Of a DNA stretch of 64,000 bases, positions 1-10,778 are shown in pieces. The stretch is from Calcarisporiella thermophila CBS 279.70 (Eukaryota > Calcarisporiellomycota). Every line of letters begins with the position of its first letter. The stretch's first letter is position 1. Below the pieces are notes generated by a model, which was given only the letters and a program-made list of their open reading frames with translations, was not told where the DNA came from and searched no databases. The position numbers and the translations under genes were made by a program. The stretch lies in contig NW_027192198.1 in the NCBI RefSeq assembly GCF_041956535.1, forward strand, positions 380,714-444,713, given 5' to 3'.

Positions 1-630
1 CGGCAACGTGCCCTGTTTCTCTCGCTTTTTCCCCTTTGACAACGAAAGCGACTTTGCCGCAGCTCCTAATGTCCGATTACGAAATGCCAACGGAGTAGAC
101 AACCTAGATCCTGGTGGAGATAGTCCACCCTTTTCGCGATTCAGATCGTTTTTTCCAGCCTTATGTAAACCCGCTGTGGCCAATGATGGTCGCCCTCTCT
201 CTGTCTGGATTCTATATGGTCCCTCAAATATATTTTCCTCACCCCTTCCACTTCGATTCGCCATATCCAATGCCAAGTTGCCAATTATTTGACGTGACTT
301 TCCTCCAACGCGGGACTCCTTGCTCTTGAACTTTTCGTGTGAGAATAGACGGGTTGCCCGCTCGTTAGCCTCGCTTGAATACTCCTTTTCAGGATGGATC
401 TTTTCGCGTAGATCGGAGATGGCGGAATCCATGGGATGGGCATCCCCTATCAGATCTTGGGTCCATTCAGTGTCCTTACCCAATTCTCTCCTATTATTCC
501 GGCGGGAAGGCGATGGCGGTTGGAACACGTCCCATTTTGAGGGCGGAGGGGGTGACGGACATTGGAATTTGGATTGATGCCGAGAAGAAGAAGGAGGAGA
601 TGGTGAATCATAGAGATAACATGTGGACAT
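1..630 (-). CDS. Unrecognised basic, disordered protein, N-terminal part (3' end outside window)
   Basis: An uninterrupted reading frame of 210 codons starts at an ATG at 630 and is still open at base 1, so the gene continues past the left edge. An in-frame TAG lies immediately upstream of the ATG, which fixes this as the first possible start. The product opens with a Ser/Pro-rich stretch (SPSPPSSS, SPPPPSKWD) and then has charged, helix-prone segments rich in Arg, Lys and Glu (DLREKIHPEKEYSSEANERA region, residues about 85-105). It is hydrophilic throughout, with no signal peptide or membrane segment. The strand is supported by coherent amino-acid usage over the whole 630 bases, while the opposite strand gives only short broken frames. 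I do not recognise the family and assign no function. Confidence 0.6.
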   Translation of the reverse strand, partial: MSTCYLYDSPSPPSSSRHQSKFQCPSPPPPSKWDVFQPPSPSRRNNRRELGKDTEWTQDLIGDAHPMDSAISDLREKIHPEKEYSSEANERATRLFSHEKFKSKESRVGGKSRQIIGNLALDMANRSGRGEENIFEGPYRIQTERGRPSLATAGLHKAGKNDLNREKGGLSPPGSRLSTPLAFRNRTLGAAAKSLSLSKGKKREKQGTLP

Positions 631-1241
631 CTAGAGCTTTCAGCCAAACTGCTACAAAACAGACTACATGAAAACGCGGAGGAATCAAGGCGGGGAGGGG
701 GTATCCTTTCTAACTTGAAAGAACTAGAAGTATTAATAACGGGAGACAAAATTGGAGAAATCCCAAGTCACAGCACGAAATATCAGATGAAGGGGAAGCC
801 TGCCCGTAGTAGGTTGCAGTTTCAGTCTGTTGGACAACCAAGAATACGGCCGGTATCCCCACCCCGTATTGTACCGTGCTGAGATCCAGGCTGGTCATGA
901 ACCGTATTGACCAGATGGTCCAAGAAAGGGCGCAGTGAGCCACACTGGACGGCACCTACTTCCGTCCTCTCAGATTTATTAACATCTAATGGATAGAGGA
1001 TAGAGGATAAAGTTGGAGGCCCCTTTAACCAACATTCACCAGCTAATTGACACACTAGGGCTATAGAAATACATCCGTATAAGCACAGAAACAAAGGAAA
1101 CACTTTGAAAACACGCAAGGAACCCACCTCTAGAAGAAGCAAAAAACACTAGGAAAAATACATTCGAGAGAGTGTGGGGGGAGAAGCGAGAGGGATACAT
1201 GAACGAAAGACACTATGATACATAGGGGCCCGTCGAGCCAA
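631..1241. other. Intergenic, 5' region of the partial gene
   Basis: I see no coding segment or RNA gene here. It contains the presumed promoter of the leftward partial gene and the 3' flank of the Zn2Cys6 gene, which also points left. Confidence 0.4.
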
Positions 1242-2036
1242 CTAATCCAACACTTCTCGGAGCTTTCGCGTCAGCGGCACCCTCACCATGCAGTCCAACG
1301 CCGAATTCAGGGGGGAGTCCAGCGGCGGGGAGAATGGCTTCAACAAAGCGACCTTGGGTTCGGCGGAGAAGAAGGGGGAGGGCAGGGCCACCGGCAATTG
1401 GGGGTATTGCATCTGAGGAATGGGCTGAAGGGTGTTAGGAGGAGAGGAGGAAAATAGAACCGGCCTTGCCTCGGATGGAGTGGGCGGCGTGATCGAAGCC
1501 GTGACAACCTCGTGCCGAGGCTTGTTCGGCCTCCGGTCGTGCGTGGGATTACTCAGAGGACTACTCGTTCCCCTCTCTTCCTCGGCGGCGGAAAACCCCA
1601 TTGGGTGAAGCTTGCCATCCACGCTCTCCTCCTCGCGAGTCCCCTCCAGTCCACCTTTGTCGACTGGCTGCAGGAGCTTTCTTACGACCCGCTCTAAGCT
1701 TCTCAGCCGCCTCTCCAGATCCTCTGTATCCGACAACCCCTGCCGCTTCCACCGGTCAGAAGTATGGACGCAGAGGTGGCCGCTCATGGTGCAGTAGCCG
1801 CAAGGGTCCTTTCCATCGCACTTCGTCTTGCGACGACGGCAAGTCTCACAGGCGCTACCGCTGGAGAGCCGCTGGGAAGAGATCCGGGCAAACTTGAGGG
1901 GGGAAATGACGCAGTCAGAGGGGGCCGACTCGCAAAAGTTGCACGGGCTATTCCCATTGCACCAGAGGCCCTGCACCTTACAGGGGATGCAGAGGACGGG
2001 TGCTCGCAGCGGATCCTTTGAGTGTGGTGAAGACAT
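1242..2036 (-). CDS. Fungal transcription factor with two tandem Zn2Cys6 clusters
   Basis: Single-exon protein of 264 residues; ATG at 2036. Two successive six-cysteine clusters share exactly the same spacing, C-x2-C-x6-C-x5-C-x2-C-x6-C. The first uses Cys 16, 19, 26, 32, 35 and 42. The second uses Cys 63, 66, 73, 79, 82 and 89 and contains the classic basic segment CRRRKTKC. The first cluster has VQGLW where DNA-binding members have basic residues, so it probably folds around two zincs without making the usual DNA contacts. A short heptad-like helix at about residues 103-122 (DLERRLRSLERVV) fits the dimerisation element that follows these domains. The rest is Ser/Pro-rich, and no fungal-specific middle-homology domain is present, so the protein is short for the family. 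By family it should be a nuclear DNA-binding regulator; its targets are unknown. Confidence 0.85.
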   Translation of the reverse strand: MSSPHSKDPLRAPVLCIPCKVQGLWCNGNSPCNFCESAPSDCVISPLKFARISSQRLSSGSACETCRRRKTKCDGKDPCGYCTMSGHLCVHTSDRWKRQGLSDTEDLERRLRSLERVVRKLLQPVDKGGLEGTREEESVDGKLHPMGFSAAEEERGTSSPLSNPTHDRRPNKPRHEVVTASITPPTPSEARPVLFSSSPPNTLQPIPQMQYPQLPVALPSPFFSAEPKVALLKPFSPPLDSPLNSALDCMVRVPLTRKLREVLD

Positions 2037-3247
2037 CTACATAAGGTGAACCTCTCAGCTTCGAGAGGAGATCGTGGCGATCCGAGAACCGAAGGTTGAC
2101 GGTGTCAGGAGGAATGTGCCACTAGTGCAGAGAGAGAGGGGCGAGGGAGAAGACGGAGACAACAGCGGTTAGCGTTGAGGCAGAGGTTGAAAATGGTTAG
2201 AAGTTATATATATTTAGAGAGAGAGGGAGAGCGGGAGGGAGGAAGAGGGGGGGGGGGGGGAGGAGATGATATGGTCAGAGCGGAAAACGTTCTCCTAGGG
2301 AAGAGTCCGTTGCCAGACCTTTATATACCCCCATCTTTGAGGAAGTAGATGGATACAACAGCCAGCCGCTCGGCTCGGCTTACCGAAGAATTCTTTCTCC
2401 GACCTTGGGTGGAGGAAATTAGGTGGCCTTGGGAGCGTGATCTCGCCATGTTTCAACGGTGGTCGAGAAAATGAAAAAACATCGGGGAGCGTGTAAAAAG
2501 TTCGATGGGGGGGGGAGGCTATTCTAGCCTTCCATTGTATTCCCACCAATGCTTCTTGCGGACTTCGTCCTCTTGGGGCGCCTTCGAAAGCCAGCAGCCC
2601 CACCGTTCCTCTTTCCCAACGTGGCCGCCCCGCCCAGTACCAAGGAAGACATGGCTGAGCGAAAAAGATTCTTGGTAGCAAATCGGTACTTGACCGTCAT
2701 GTTCCATATTTTGTCGGTTCGGTACCATCCATCTGGATATTAAAGTTGAGTCATTCCTCCTCCATAATTTGTTTTCGTAATCAGGACTGAGGATAATCAT
2801 GCCCTCTCCCCCCCTTACATCTCGATTTCCCTTTCGTTATAGAGCACACGTGACATGGCCCGAGTGGGTGGCTTGAATGAGTTTTATTTGGAGATTCATA
2901 AAACCTTGCCGGTGCTGTATCATAATTGGAAAGAGTTAATCAATATGGAAGGTGGCAATATAAAAAAGGAAGAGAACTATTAGAATAAATCATCGGCTAT
3001 AAAGACATTTCAATAAATAAATCAATAAATAAGGGGGTAAAAAAGATAGGTAAATAGTTAGATAGATAGTGGATAGATAGAGCAATAAATAAATCGATAG
3101 ATTGATAGAGAGGTAGATAGATTAGATCATTATTAAGTGGAGGAGAATAAAAAAAGGGGGTCAAGGAGGACAGGCCCGAATGCTAAGGTCCCCCCCCCTC
3201 CTCGCCGGTGGAGGAGGAGGAGGAGGGGGAGGCAAGTCCCGCCCGAT
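2037..3247. other. Intergenic with purine tracts and tetranucleotide repeats
   Basis: No gene seen. The part next to the Zn2Cys6 gene holds GA-rich sequence and a G run near 2251-2263 (poly-C on that gene's sense strand). A run of AATA and GATA repeats lies at about 3005-3125. Several open frames on both strands around 2295-2800 have no recognisable composition and were not called. Confidence 0.4.
3005..3125. repeat. Imperfect AATA/GATA tetranucleotide repeats
   Basis: Repeated AATAAATA units grade into GATAGATA units over about 120 bases, just downstream of the 3' end of the G-alpha gene. This is simple low-complexity DNA. Confidence 0.7.
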
Positions 3248-4559
3248 TTACAGGAGTCCAATGGATTTGAGGTTCGATGAAATGATAATATCATTGCAAG
3301 CGGCAATCGTGTATTTCACCTGAGTGGTGTCGGTAGCACATGTAAAATGAGTATAGATGCGCTTCTCCACCGACTGATTCAATGACACGAAACGCCCCTG
3401 GAGGTACTCGCAGGCGGCTTCGAAATCAGAGCCACCCTGATAATCGGGGAAATAGTGTTGTAGGGGGCTGCGCGGAAGTTTCTCTCTGAACAGATCTATC
3501 TTGTTGAGGAAGAGGATAATGCTGGTGTTCACAAACCATCTGCAGGCACGAGCACAGGAGGTGGGGGGAGGGGGAGGGCATAGATTAGCGGCCGAGACAT
3601 TTCATTTTTGGGGAAACAATAAAGCCAAACCGCTTACCTTGAATTGCAAATCGAATCAAACAAGGTCAATGCCTCCTGCATTCGATTCACCGACTCGTCC
3701 TCGCGCAGCACTTGATCGTACTCGGAGATGGCGACCAGGAAAATGATGGCGGTCACGTTCTCGAAACAGTGGATCCACTTTTTGCGCTCCGACCGCTGGC
3801 CACCCACGTCGAACATGCGGTAGGTCAGCTCTCCAATCTGGAAAGTCATCTCGGTGATGCCCGTGGTCTTGACCCGCGAGCGCAACACATCCTGGTCGGT
3901 GGGCATATAGTTCGGGTGCGAGATGCGCTCGACCGAGTCGAAGTAGCTAGCAACCAAAAGGGGGAGAGAGAAACAGGGGAGGTCAGCTTCTTTCCTTGGA
4001 ACGCATCCGTCCGGCCCCCTCTACATACTATTTTGCGGAGTCGTTCAGCTGGTACTCTCGACTTCTCTCGAAGCAGCGCCTGACACCCGCATCCTCCCAC
4101 AGCTCGGCAATGGCCACCCCCACCTTGGCAGGCAGTCGATCCCCCTCCATCTGCGAGGGCAATTGCATCACGATCTCGGCATGATGGATGCTGGCCGGAT
4201 TAACAAACCCAATATCCATCGCCTCCATCGCATTCAAAATGACCTTCATGCTTTGGATAGTGTTGGAGAAGATAATCTCCTTGAAGGATTCGCGTTCGTC
4301 GAGAGAGTAGCCGCCATCGTGGATCAATTTCATCTGCTTCAGAATCGTCGACTTTCCAGACTCACCCGCACCTACATGGTTCCAAAACAAAAAAGTAAAT
4401 ACACGAGGCGAGGCGATAACAAAGAGGGAGCCTCCACTTGCCTAGAAGGAGCAGCTTCACCTCCTTACGCAGGTTCATACGATCACGCTTGAGCTGGTCT
4501 TCAATTTCGTCGTTCTTGCGGCGGCCCTCCGCATCCTCAGTACTCATACAGCAGCCCAT
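3248..4559 (-). CDS. Heterotrimeric G-protein alpha subunit, GNA-1/Gpa group I type
   Basis: Four exons: 4559-4442, 4371-4029, 3946-3638 and 3539-3248, giving 353 residues, the standard length for this fungal group. It binds and hydrolyses GTP and couples seven-helix receptors to effectors at the plasma membrane. Visible signatures are the P-loop GAGESGKST (about residues 40-48), the switch I arginine in RVKTTG, switch [14 protein letters not shown], the guanine-specificity motif NKID and the TCAT loop near the end. The N-terminus MGCCMS carries Gly2 for myristoylation and Cys3/Cys4 for palmitoylation. The C-terminus SIGLL lacks the cysteine four residues from the end that pertussis toxin modifies. 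Intron 1 uses a GC donor (GCAAGT) with an AG acceptor, required to keep the invariant LLLGAGES sequence in frame. A GPCR of class C is encoded 33 kb away; pairing them would be inference. Confidence 0.97.
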
Positions 4560-5401
4560 TTTCTATCGTTGTCGTCTACTAAAAGAGGGAGAACAATAAT
4601 ATGGGAAAAATGCTTAGTGGGGCGCTCTAGCGATAGAAGACATGAAGGAGGATGTACGGGGAGAAAAGGGGCGGGGCGAAGAGAGGAAGAGGCGAGTAGG
4701 AGTACAAGAGGCCATGAAAATTCGACCATGTTTATCCAACTCGGTAAGTTGATTACGCGACAAACTTACTTGATCTATTAGTGTTTGGAATGTTTGCGGA
4801 GCAATGGGAAGAAAATGCCGTAGGTTTTGCGAGAAAGAATGGGCCGGAAATGCACAAGGGGAAATGGGCGAAAGAATGGGGGCCTTCGAGGCTCGGTCGA
4901 TGGAAAGCAAACAAAGACTTCAAACAAACGGCGGCCCGCTCTTCTCCTCCGCTAGTCGAAAAAAAAAAATTGCAATAAATAGTACACAAAAATTTTAAAG
5001 TTAAAATCGAAAGCTTCTGGCCGCGAACCCACGTGTAGCGCGAAAAAAAAAAAACAGGAAACAAAGCTTTGAACACTGTCAAAGGGTGTCAACATTAAAT
5101 CGCTAGCCGCGCTCTCATGGTCGCCTTGCGCTCCTCCAAGCTACGACCCGACCGCCGCAGAGCATTGTCTGCAGCGCGGGCGCGCGTCCTCACGAAGGCT
5201 CATCTCGACATATAGGTTTCCCCCCAGCTGCCGCTTGGCCCAATGGGCTCGTTCGGACCCGGATAAAATATAAAGCACAAGCCGCGAGGGAGAGAGGGGA
5301 TCCCTCTTCAGGGTCAGAAAGATCGAGACTAATTTAATCAGAGGAACGCAGAGGAAACGCAAAGTGGTACACTCTTTATTTAACAAGGCAGCACAACCTG
5401 C
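4560..5401. other. Intergenic, upstream of G-alpha and downstream of DCTN2
   Basis: No gene recognised. It holds the G-alpha promoter and 5' leader and the 3' flank of the dynactin gene. Short A runs are present at about 4968 and 5044. Confidence 0.4.
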
Positions 5402-6739
5402 TCATCCTATTAGTAGCTCGACGCGCTCCATCAGCTGCGAGAGCTTCCCCTCCAAGCCCAGCACCTCCTTTCGTACCGCCCCGAAGCGCTCGAGTCCTCG
5501 CTGCACGCGTGTGCACGCCTCGTCCACCCGTCTCAACTCGCCCTCCAGCTTCTGCTGCTCTTCGGCGAGAATAGGCACCGATTCCGCAAAGGTCGCCGTT
5601 TCGATATGCAGGTGCTGCAAAGACTGCAGCCGAGCAAGGAGGGCCGGCGTGAGGGGCATGAGTGGGTCGATGTGCTCGAGGAGCCCAAAGATTTTCAGGA
5701 TGCGCTCCTCTGTCTCCTTGGTGTACTGGCCGGGGGGCGGGACATCCTTTTCTAGCAGATCGGAAAGCCGCTCAAGGTCATTGGTGAGGAGCTTGACGCG
5801 GCGGCTCATCCCTTCCAAGTGGCGCGGCTGGGTGAGGAGGGTCAGTTGATGCTCGAGCTTGTCGACCGTGGCGACGAGATTGCTATTCGCCAGAGGAGGC
5901 TAGAGAAAACGACAACGCGGATTGATAAGATGGCCGCCGAGAGTTAGTAGAAGAAAGGAGGGAAAAGGACATACCAGTTCCCCGAATTGGCCGCTTGTGG
6001 AGCCCATCAGTCTTTCCAGAGTCGCCACTCGAGAGTCCAAGTCTACCAGCGCAGAGGAAGGGACTGCCTCCGACGGCTCCTTCCCGTCGCCCTCGTCGCG
6101 CCCTTCCTTCGCCGCTTGCTCTTGGTGCCTCTTTTCTGCTTCCCTGGCCGCTGCTTGGCCCTCGGCCACTCGCCCGATGCGCCTCAGCTCCCTTTGCAAT
6201 CCAGAGATCTCCCCCAGGAGCTCCTTGTGAGAAAGCTCTCCTTTGGAATCATGCTCGGCGGGTTGGACAGAATTTTTCGACACTTGCTCGAGCAGATCCT
6301 GGATTTCAAAGGTTAAGCGCCGAAGCTTTTGCTTTGGGGTTTCTTCTTTGGAAGGGTGTGGAAAAATTTCGTATTCTGATGCATCGTGGTTGTGTGAAGA
6401 GAGCGATGAATGATGATATGATTTAAATGGTACAGTGGGTTTAGATCGGGACGGGCTCTTCTTAGCACCATTGCCTTCTTCCTCTTCGTAGCGTTCGTCC
6501 TGTTCAATGAGAAAGGGGGAGGGGGTCAGTACACTATGGAGTGCTCTCAAAAAAAGGTCGAGTATAGGCGACCAGCTCATGGGCAGTTCGGGTGTGGTCA
6601 CCATCGTCCACTACATCGGGTGTTTCATAGACATCAGGTTGTGTATCCTAATAAGGGACCCATTAGCTACAGCCTCGATGAAGCACAAACACGAGAAATC
6701 GCATACGATGTCCGGGAGAGCGGAATATTTGCTTGACAT
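5402..6739 (-). CDS. DCTN2: Dynactin subunit 2 (dynamitin/p50)
   Basis: Proposed exons: 6739-6707, 6647-about 6615, 6499-5975 and 5899-5402, about 362 residues. Dynamitin forms part of the dynactin shoulder and links dynein motors to cargo. The start MSSKYSALPDI, then PDVYETPD after a 59 bp intron, matches the family's N-terminal KYADLPGI...EPDVYETSD signature. Further on come KEETPKQKLRRLTFEIQDL and ATLERLMG, then a long C-terminal coiled coil ending VELLIG. The region between (about residues 110-180) is Ala/Glu/Lys-rich, as expected for its helical rods. The second intron's donor is uncertain: joining at GAT|GTAGTG keeps the frame, but a site up to 17 codons later is possible. The gene diverges from RIB7 with only 155 bp between start codons. 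Confidence 0.85.
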
Positions 6740-6894
6740 GTCACAATGATGGATATAAAGAGAAATAAAATAATTTAGGAACGCGAAGCTGGATCCCGTA
6801 GGTGCGCAGCAAAAAAAAAAAAATTGGATTGAATCGATTCAGGTTAGATTTCCTCTCTTGCCACCACCAAAACTCGAAAACCCAATGCTCTCTC
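6740..6894. promoter_or_regulatory. Shared divergent promoter, DCTN2/RIB7
   Basis: Only 155 bp separate the ATG of dynamitin (6739, leftward) from that of the riboflavin reductase (6895, rightward), so both promoters and both 5' leaders must fit here. It includes an A-run at about 6811-6823. No clear TATA box facing either gene was identified. Confidence 0.6.
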
Positions 6895-7846
6895 ATGGAC
6901 GCGCAGCAACTTGCAAAAAGCTTCCTCTCTAGCCTTGTCCTCACCCCTCAGCCAGATTCACCGTGCGTCACCCTAACTTATGCTCAGAGTCTAGATGGCA
7001 AGATTGCGGGAGAGAATGGAAAACAGATCCTTTTAAGCGGAAAGGAATCACTGGTTATGACCCATAGGTGCATTGTCTTCATCATGCGGTCCAGTTGCTG
7101 TTGCTTGGACTAATGGATTTTTCGATTAGAGCAGATTACGCGCAATGCACGATGGTATCATGGTTGGCATTGGCACGCTAATTAACGACGACCCTCTCCT
7201 GACTGGTATGTAGCTGAAGATGTCTTTTGTTTCCAAGTGCTTAGATCACTCTTGACTCTTTGGGCAGCCCGGCTCCTTGAGCCTAACGAGGTGGTCCAGC
7301 AACCCCAACCCATCATTTTGGACTCCACCCTTGACCGCTTCCCATTCCACTGCCGCCTTCTCAAAGCCGCCAGCAATGGCACAGGAAAATGTCCATGGAT
7401 CTTTGTTAGAGAGGGGCACAATCAACACCATGCAGAAAAGCTAAGGTCCATAGGTTGCAGAATATTTCCAGTTCCGGAAAGACTTGGCTACGTGTCATTA
7501 CCCCATATTCTCTCGGCGCTCCGCAAGGAAAACCTGGGCTCGCTGATGGTAGAGGGTGGAGCAGGAATTATACAATCATTCCTGCAGCAGCGGCATTTAG
7601 TGAGCCATGTGATAGTTACCATTGCACCAGTCTTTGTGGGAAGCGGGGTCAATGCGAGTGGGAAACTGCAGCCCGTTGAGGTAGTCCCCCTTTCTCTTTG
7701 GTTTTCGCGACCCTCCTAAGGTTGAAAGGCATTGATGTTTGGACCTACTGTTTTAGGGAAGCTATCCTCGAGTTCACCATGTGGTATACGAGAGATTTGG
7801 GCAGGATATAGTCATGTTAGGCCGTTTGGATGCTTCTAATGAATAA
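6895..7846 (+). CDS. RIB7: 2,5-diamino-6-ribosylamino-pyrimidinone 5'-phosphate reductase
   Basis: Four exons: 6895-7067, 7135-7205, 7268-7680 and 7757-7846, giving 248 residues, close to yeast Rib7. The enzyme reduces the ribosyl side chain of the pyrimidine intermediate with NADPH, the second step of fungal riboflavin synthesis. Diagnostic features in order are VTLTYAQSLDGKIA, SGKESLVMTHRLRAMHDGIMVGIGT (spanning intron 1), NDDPLLTARLLEPN (spanning intron 2), the nucleotide-binding MVEGGAGIIQSFL and a C-terminal YERFGQDIVMLGRL. Intron phases agree at all three joins. In fungi, as in archaea, reduction precedes deamination and the enzyme stands alone. This matches the absence of a fused deaminase domain here. 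Confidence 0.92.
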
Positions 7847-7997
7847 ATCCATGGAGAGCGTTCTCTCATTTTTTTTTGTCAGTTCTTTCTTTCCCTCTCG
7901 TAGTGATATCTACTTTTGTTTTTTAAATCGGTCCCGAGGGCCAGTCATACAAAGAAACTAGAATAGGTTTATCAAAAAAAAGAGGAAACAAGGAAAT

Positions 7998-8779
7998 TTA
8001 ACGACTCTTGGCGGCAACGGTGGGGCGAGCACCCTTAGCTTGCTGCTTGGAGATCTTGGGCTGGTTCTTCTGGGTAGCCTAAAGGGGGGAGGGGACCAAG
8101 AGCAGATCAATAAGCAACCCTGGGGGGGGGGGCGCAAAGTCAGTTCTTCAATACACACCTTCTCGGCCTTCTTCTTGGCAGCCTCGGCCTTCTTCTTCTC
8201 CTTGCTCTCTTTGATGGCGGCCTGGCGTGCAGCCTGTCTTGCCTCGGGCTTCTGGTTGCGCTTGGCGCGGATGGCTTCCAGAGATGCACCAACAATGGCA
8301 CGCTGGTGCTTCACGGTACGGCGGGTGCGCTTCTTGGCGACCTCAACCGTGATACCCTTCTTGTGCATGCGACGGTACACGACAGTCCAGGCGATCTTGC
8401 GAGGATTGAGGCGCTGGTGGAAGTAGGAGTCCACCTTTCCGTTGATGAAGTGGAAGGGCTATGGAGGGGGGGGGGGGCAAAGAGGAGACGAGGGTAAAGA
8501 ATGAGAGGGGAGGACCGGATGGTAGAAAGAGGGAGGGAAAAGGGTACCCACCTTGCCATCGGAGCGGATGAAAAGTTTGCCCTTACCGGGGTAGATCCGG
8601 TATCCAGAGAAGTTGCAAGTCTCGGTCCTATGGAGATCAAAAATGGCTAGAGATTAGATCCATGGTTGTCTACTCATCTCTCGACTTCGCGAGCATCCTC
8701 CACTCCACCGCACTCCACCCCCTAATCCATCCCATCCATCCATCCATCCATAGCAAACAGAAAGGGATACTTGCTTCAT
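7998..8779 (-). CDS. RPL24: 60S ribosomal protein eL24
   Basis: Four exons: 8779-8775, 8627-8552, 8458-8159 and 8078-7998, giving 153 residues. It is a structural protein of the large ribosomal subunit. The N-terminus reads [18 protein letters not shown] after joining a five-base first exon (ATGAA) to exon 2. The join needs a GC-AG intron with donor GCAAGT; no GT donor preserves the frame. The core [18 protein letters not shown] and [19 protein letters not shown] are hallmark eL24 sequences, followed by the basic Lys/Ala-rich tail. A very short first coding exon and a relatively long first intron (147 bp) are typical of fungal ribosomal protein genes. Introns 2 and 3 carry long poly-C runs on the sense strand. 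Confidence 0.96.
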
Positions 8780-9861
8780 GTCGATGATGCACCCCGAGCT
8801 ATCTAGTCTGTGAAGGAGAAAGGAGGGATCGCGTCGGGGTCCCATCGAGCCTCTTGATTCATAGCCGAAGGCTGGGCTGGTGTGTGACGTCACCGTGTAT
8901 CGAAATGGCTGCGCCGCGAGTGACGCCATCAGGATGGCTGTCCTCGGATGGCATTCGCGAAATTTCTACAGAGGTCAAACAGAGGTGAGGGGGAGGGGGG
9001 TACTTTAGGAGGGGAGGAAAAAGAAACCAATTTATGTTTAAGTTGACATAAATGTCTCGTGGCATAAGAAGAGAAGCCATGGAAATGAAAGTATGAGATT
9101 TCGTCAACAAGTTTTAGAGTCCATAAAGGCTAGGCCGGCCTGGGGAAAGGAAGGCGTGGGCCGGGGCTCGATAAGGACGTCCCCCCATCGCCATGCGACG
9201 GAGGAAGCCAGTGCTGGTCGCTCTTCCATGCTACGCCACGCTTCCATAAGGGAGGGGAAGGAGGCCGCAGCGCAGAGGACTTGGGGAGGACTGCGAAACA
9301 CCGGTGCCTATAACGAAACGCTGAGAAAAAAAGCGAGGAGCCCGCCGCTTATCACGCGTCATGCCGGCCCAAATAGGAAATGTCAGATAAGCAGCAGCGC
9401 GAGGAGCGGTTGGTGTATTTTTGACTGACTGGAACGGCAGGATTTTATCCGCGATGTCCATGCACAAGCAGATCCAACCGGTTGTTTGGGGGGGGGGGGG
9501 AGGGCGAGGGCGAGGGAGGCCGCGTCTCTGCAGTTCCAAGGCCCGGTTATTTATAGTTTAATTAAAGGGAAAGCGGCCCGTTAAGGAAGAGGTGAGAAAT
9601 AAATGCCAAACGCTATCGTGGGGCCGCAGAGCGGGGGGAAATGAAATGCCAACCAGCCTGCACCGCTTAATTTCCCAGAGTAAAACAAGAATGATCCTCG
9701 CGGCTGCCATATGCTGTGGTGCATCGGTTCAGAAGCTTCACGATTCGGCAGGTGAGCACGTTTCTCAAAACTGCATCCCCCCCCCCTCCGCTAATTATAT
9801 AAGGGGCAGGAGCCCAAAGTCATCCGCCTTGTTGCCATTTCTCTTTCTGTTGGATTCCACC
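8780..9861. other. Divergent intergenic region between eL24 and the C2H2 gene
   Basis: No coding segment recognised. It holds the eL24 promoter on the left and the zinc-finger gene promoter on the right, with G/C homopolymer runs at about 9489 and 9778. Confidence 0.4.
9795..9803 (+). promoter_or_regulatory. TATA box of the C2H2 zinc-finger gene
   Basis: TATATAAGG lies about 60 bases upstream of the ATG at 9862, just after a C run, at a plausible distance for a TATA-driven promoter with a short leader. Assignment is by position and motif only. Confidence 0.5.
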
Positions 9862-10778
9862 ATGATCTCCGAACTCACCTGGTCCACCGACGATCTGTGC
9901 TTCTCCTCCCTGGCCCCCTCGCTCTACTCTCCCCTCTTGTCGCTCTCCGCGTGCCCTGCCGACGATCGCCAGCCTGCCGCCTACTTCCCCCCGCCGCTCC
10001 TCACCATTCCTCCCTTCGAGAAGACCACCGAGTACATCCTCGCCGACAGGGACGGCACCCTGATTCCCGCCTCGGGCAGCGGCAATACCAACCGTGGCGA
10101 CGGGCCTCTTCTCCTCGCTGCCCACTGCGCTTCATCGGATGCTGAGGAAAAACCGGAAGAGGAAGCGGGGCGAGGAGGGGATGCTGAACGCGGCGGTGGT
10201 GAGGAAGGAGGAGGAGACGGCGGCAGCGGCGGCGGAGGAGGAAGAGGAGAAGGAGAGGCCTTAGTAGCGCCGTCCAACATGATCATCCATCAGGGGGAGA
10301 TGGGCTCTGGCATGAGCCCCATTCCGTTTTTGGCCCCATTCCAATCCAGCCCTGCACCACTAGTCCCGCCCATCCCCCTCCTGCCCTTCGACCCGATACT
10401 GCCTCTGCGCGGATTGGAGCGCCAGTTCAAGTGCGACAAGGTTTGTATTCCTTTGGCATGGCTGCCACGGTTACACGCCTGAATCTCTTCCATTTCAATC
10501 CATATTGCTCTAGTGCCCCCAGGCCTTTCACCGCAACCATGACTTAAAGCGGCACAAGCGCATCCATCTGCAGGTAAAACCTTTCTCTTGTCTGGCGTGC
10601 AATAAGCAATTCTCTCGAAAGGTAACCGTTCTGCACCCTCTTCCTTCGCGCTCTCCTCCCTGTTTCAATAACCTTTTTTTCAACTTCAATTCCTTTCGGT
10701 ATTGCCCTCTTCTCACAGGACGCCCTGAAAAGGCATAAGCTTGTGAAAAAGTGTGGTTTGGATTTGCCTGAAAATTGA
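9862..10778 (+). CDS. Two-finger C2H2-type transcription factor
   Basis: Three exons: 9862-10440, 10514-10621 and 10719-10778, giving 248 residues. The N-terminal three quarters are low complexity: Ser/Leu-rich, then an acidic and glycine-rich block, then a proline-rich block. The C-terminus has two zinc fingers. Finger 1 is C-D-K-C with the intron falling inside the CxxC pair, then x12-H-x3-H. Finger 2 is C-L-A-C-x12-H-x5-C, so its last ligand is cysteine, and it is also split by an intron. The linker LQVKPFS is near the usual inter-finger spacing. The internal GTAAAA after the first finger is not used as a donor, because reading through gives the second finger. The ATG at 9862 is preferred because a TATA box sits just upstream. 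Likely a sequence-specific nuclear regulator; the two-finger C-terminal layout resembles Mig/Cmr/Msn-type proteins, but no ortholog is claimed. Confidence 0.85.

Noticed and set aside
10573-10578. GTAAAA after the first zinc finger as a splice donor
   Set aside because: Reading through gives an intact second finger in frame; splicing here would delete its first cysteines.
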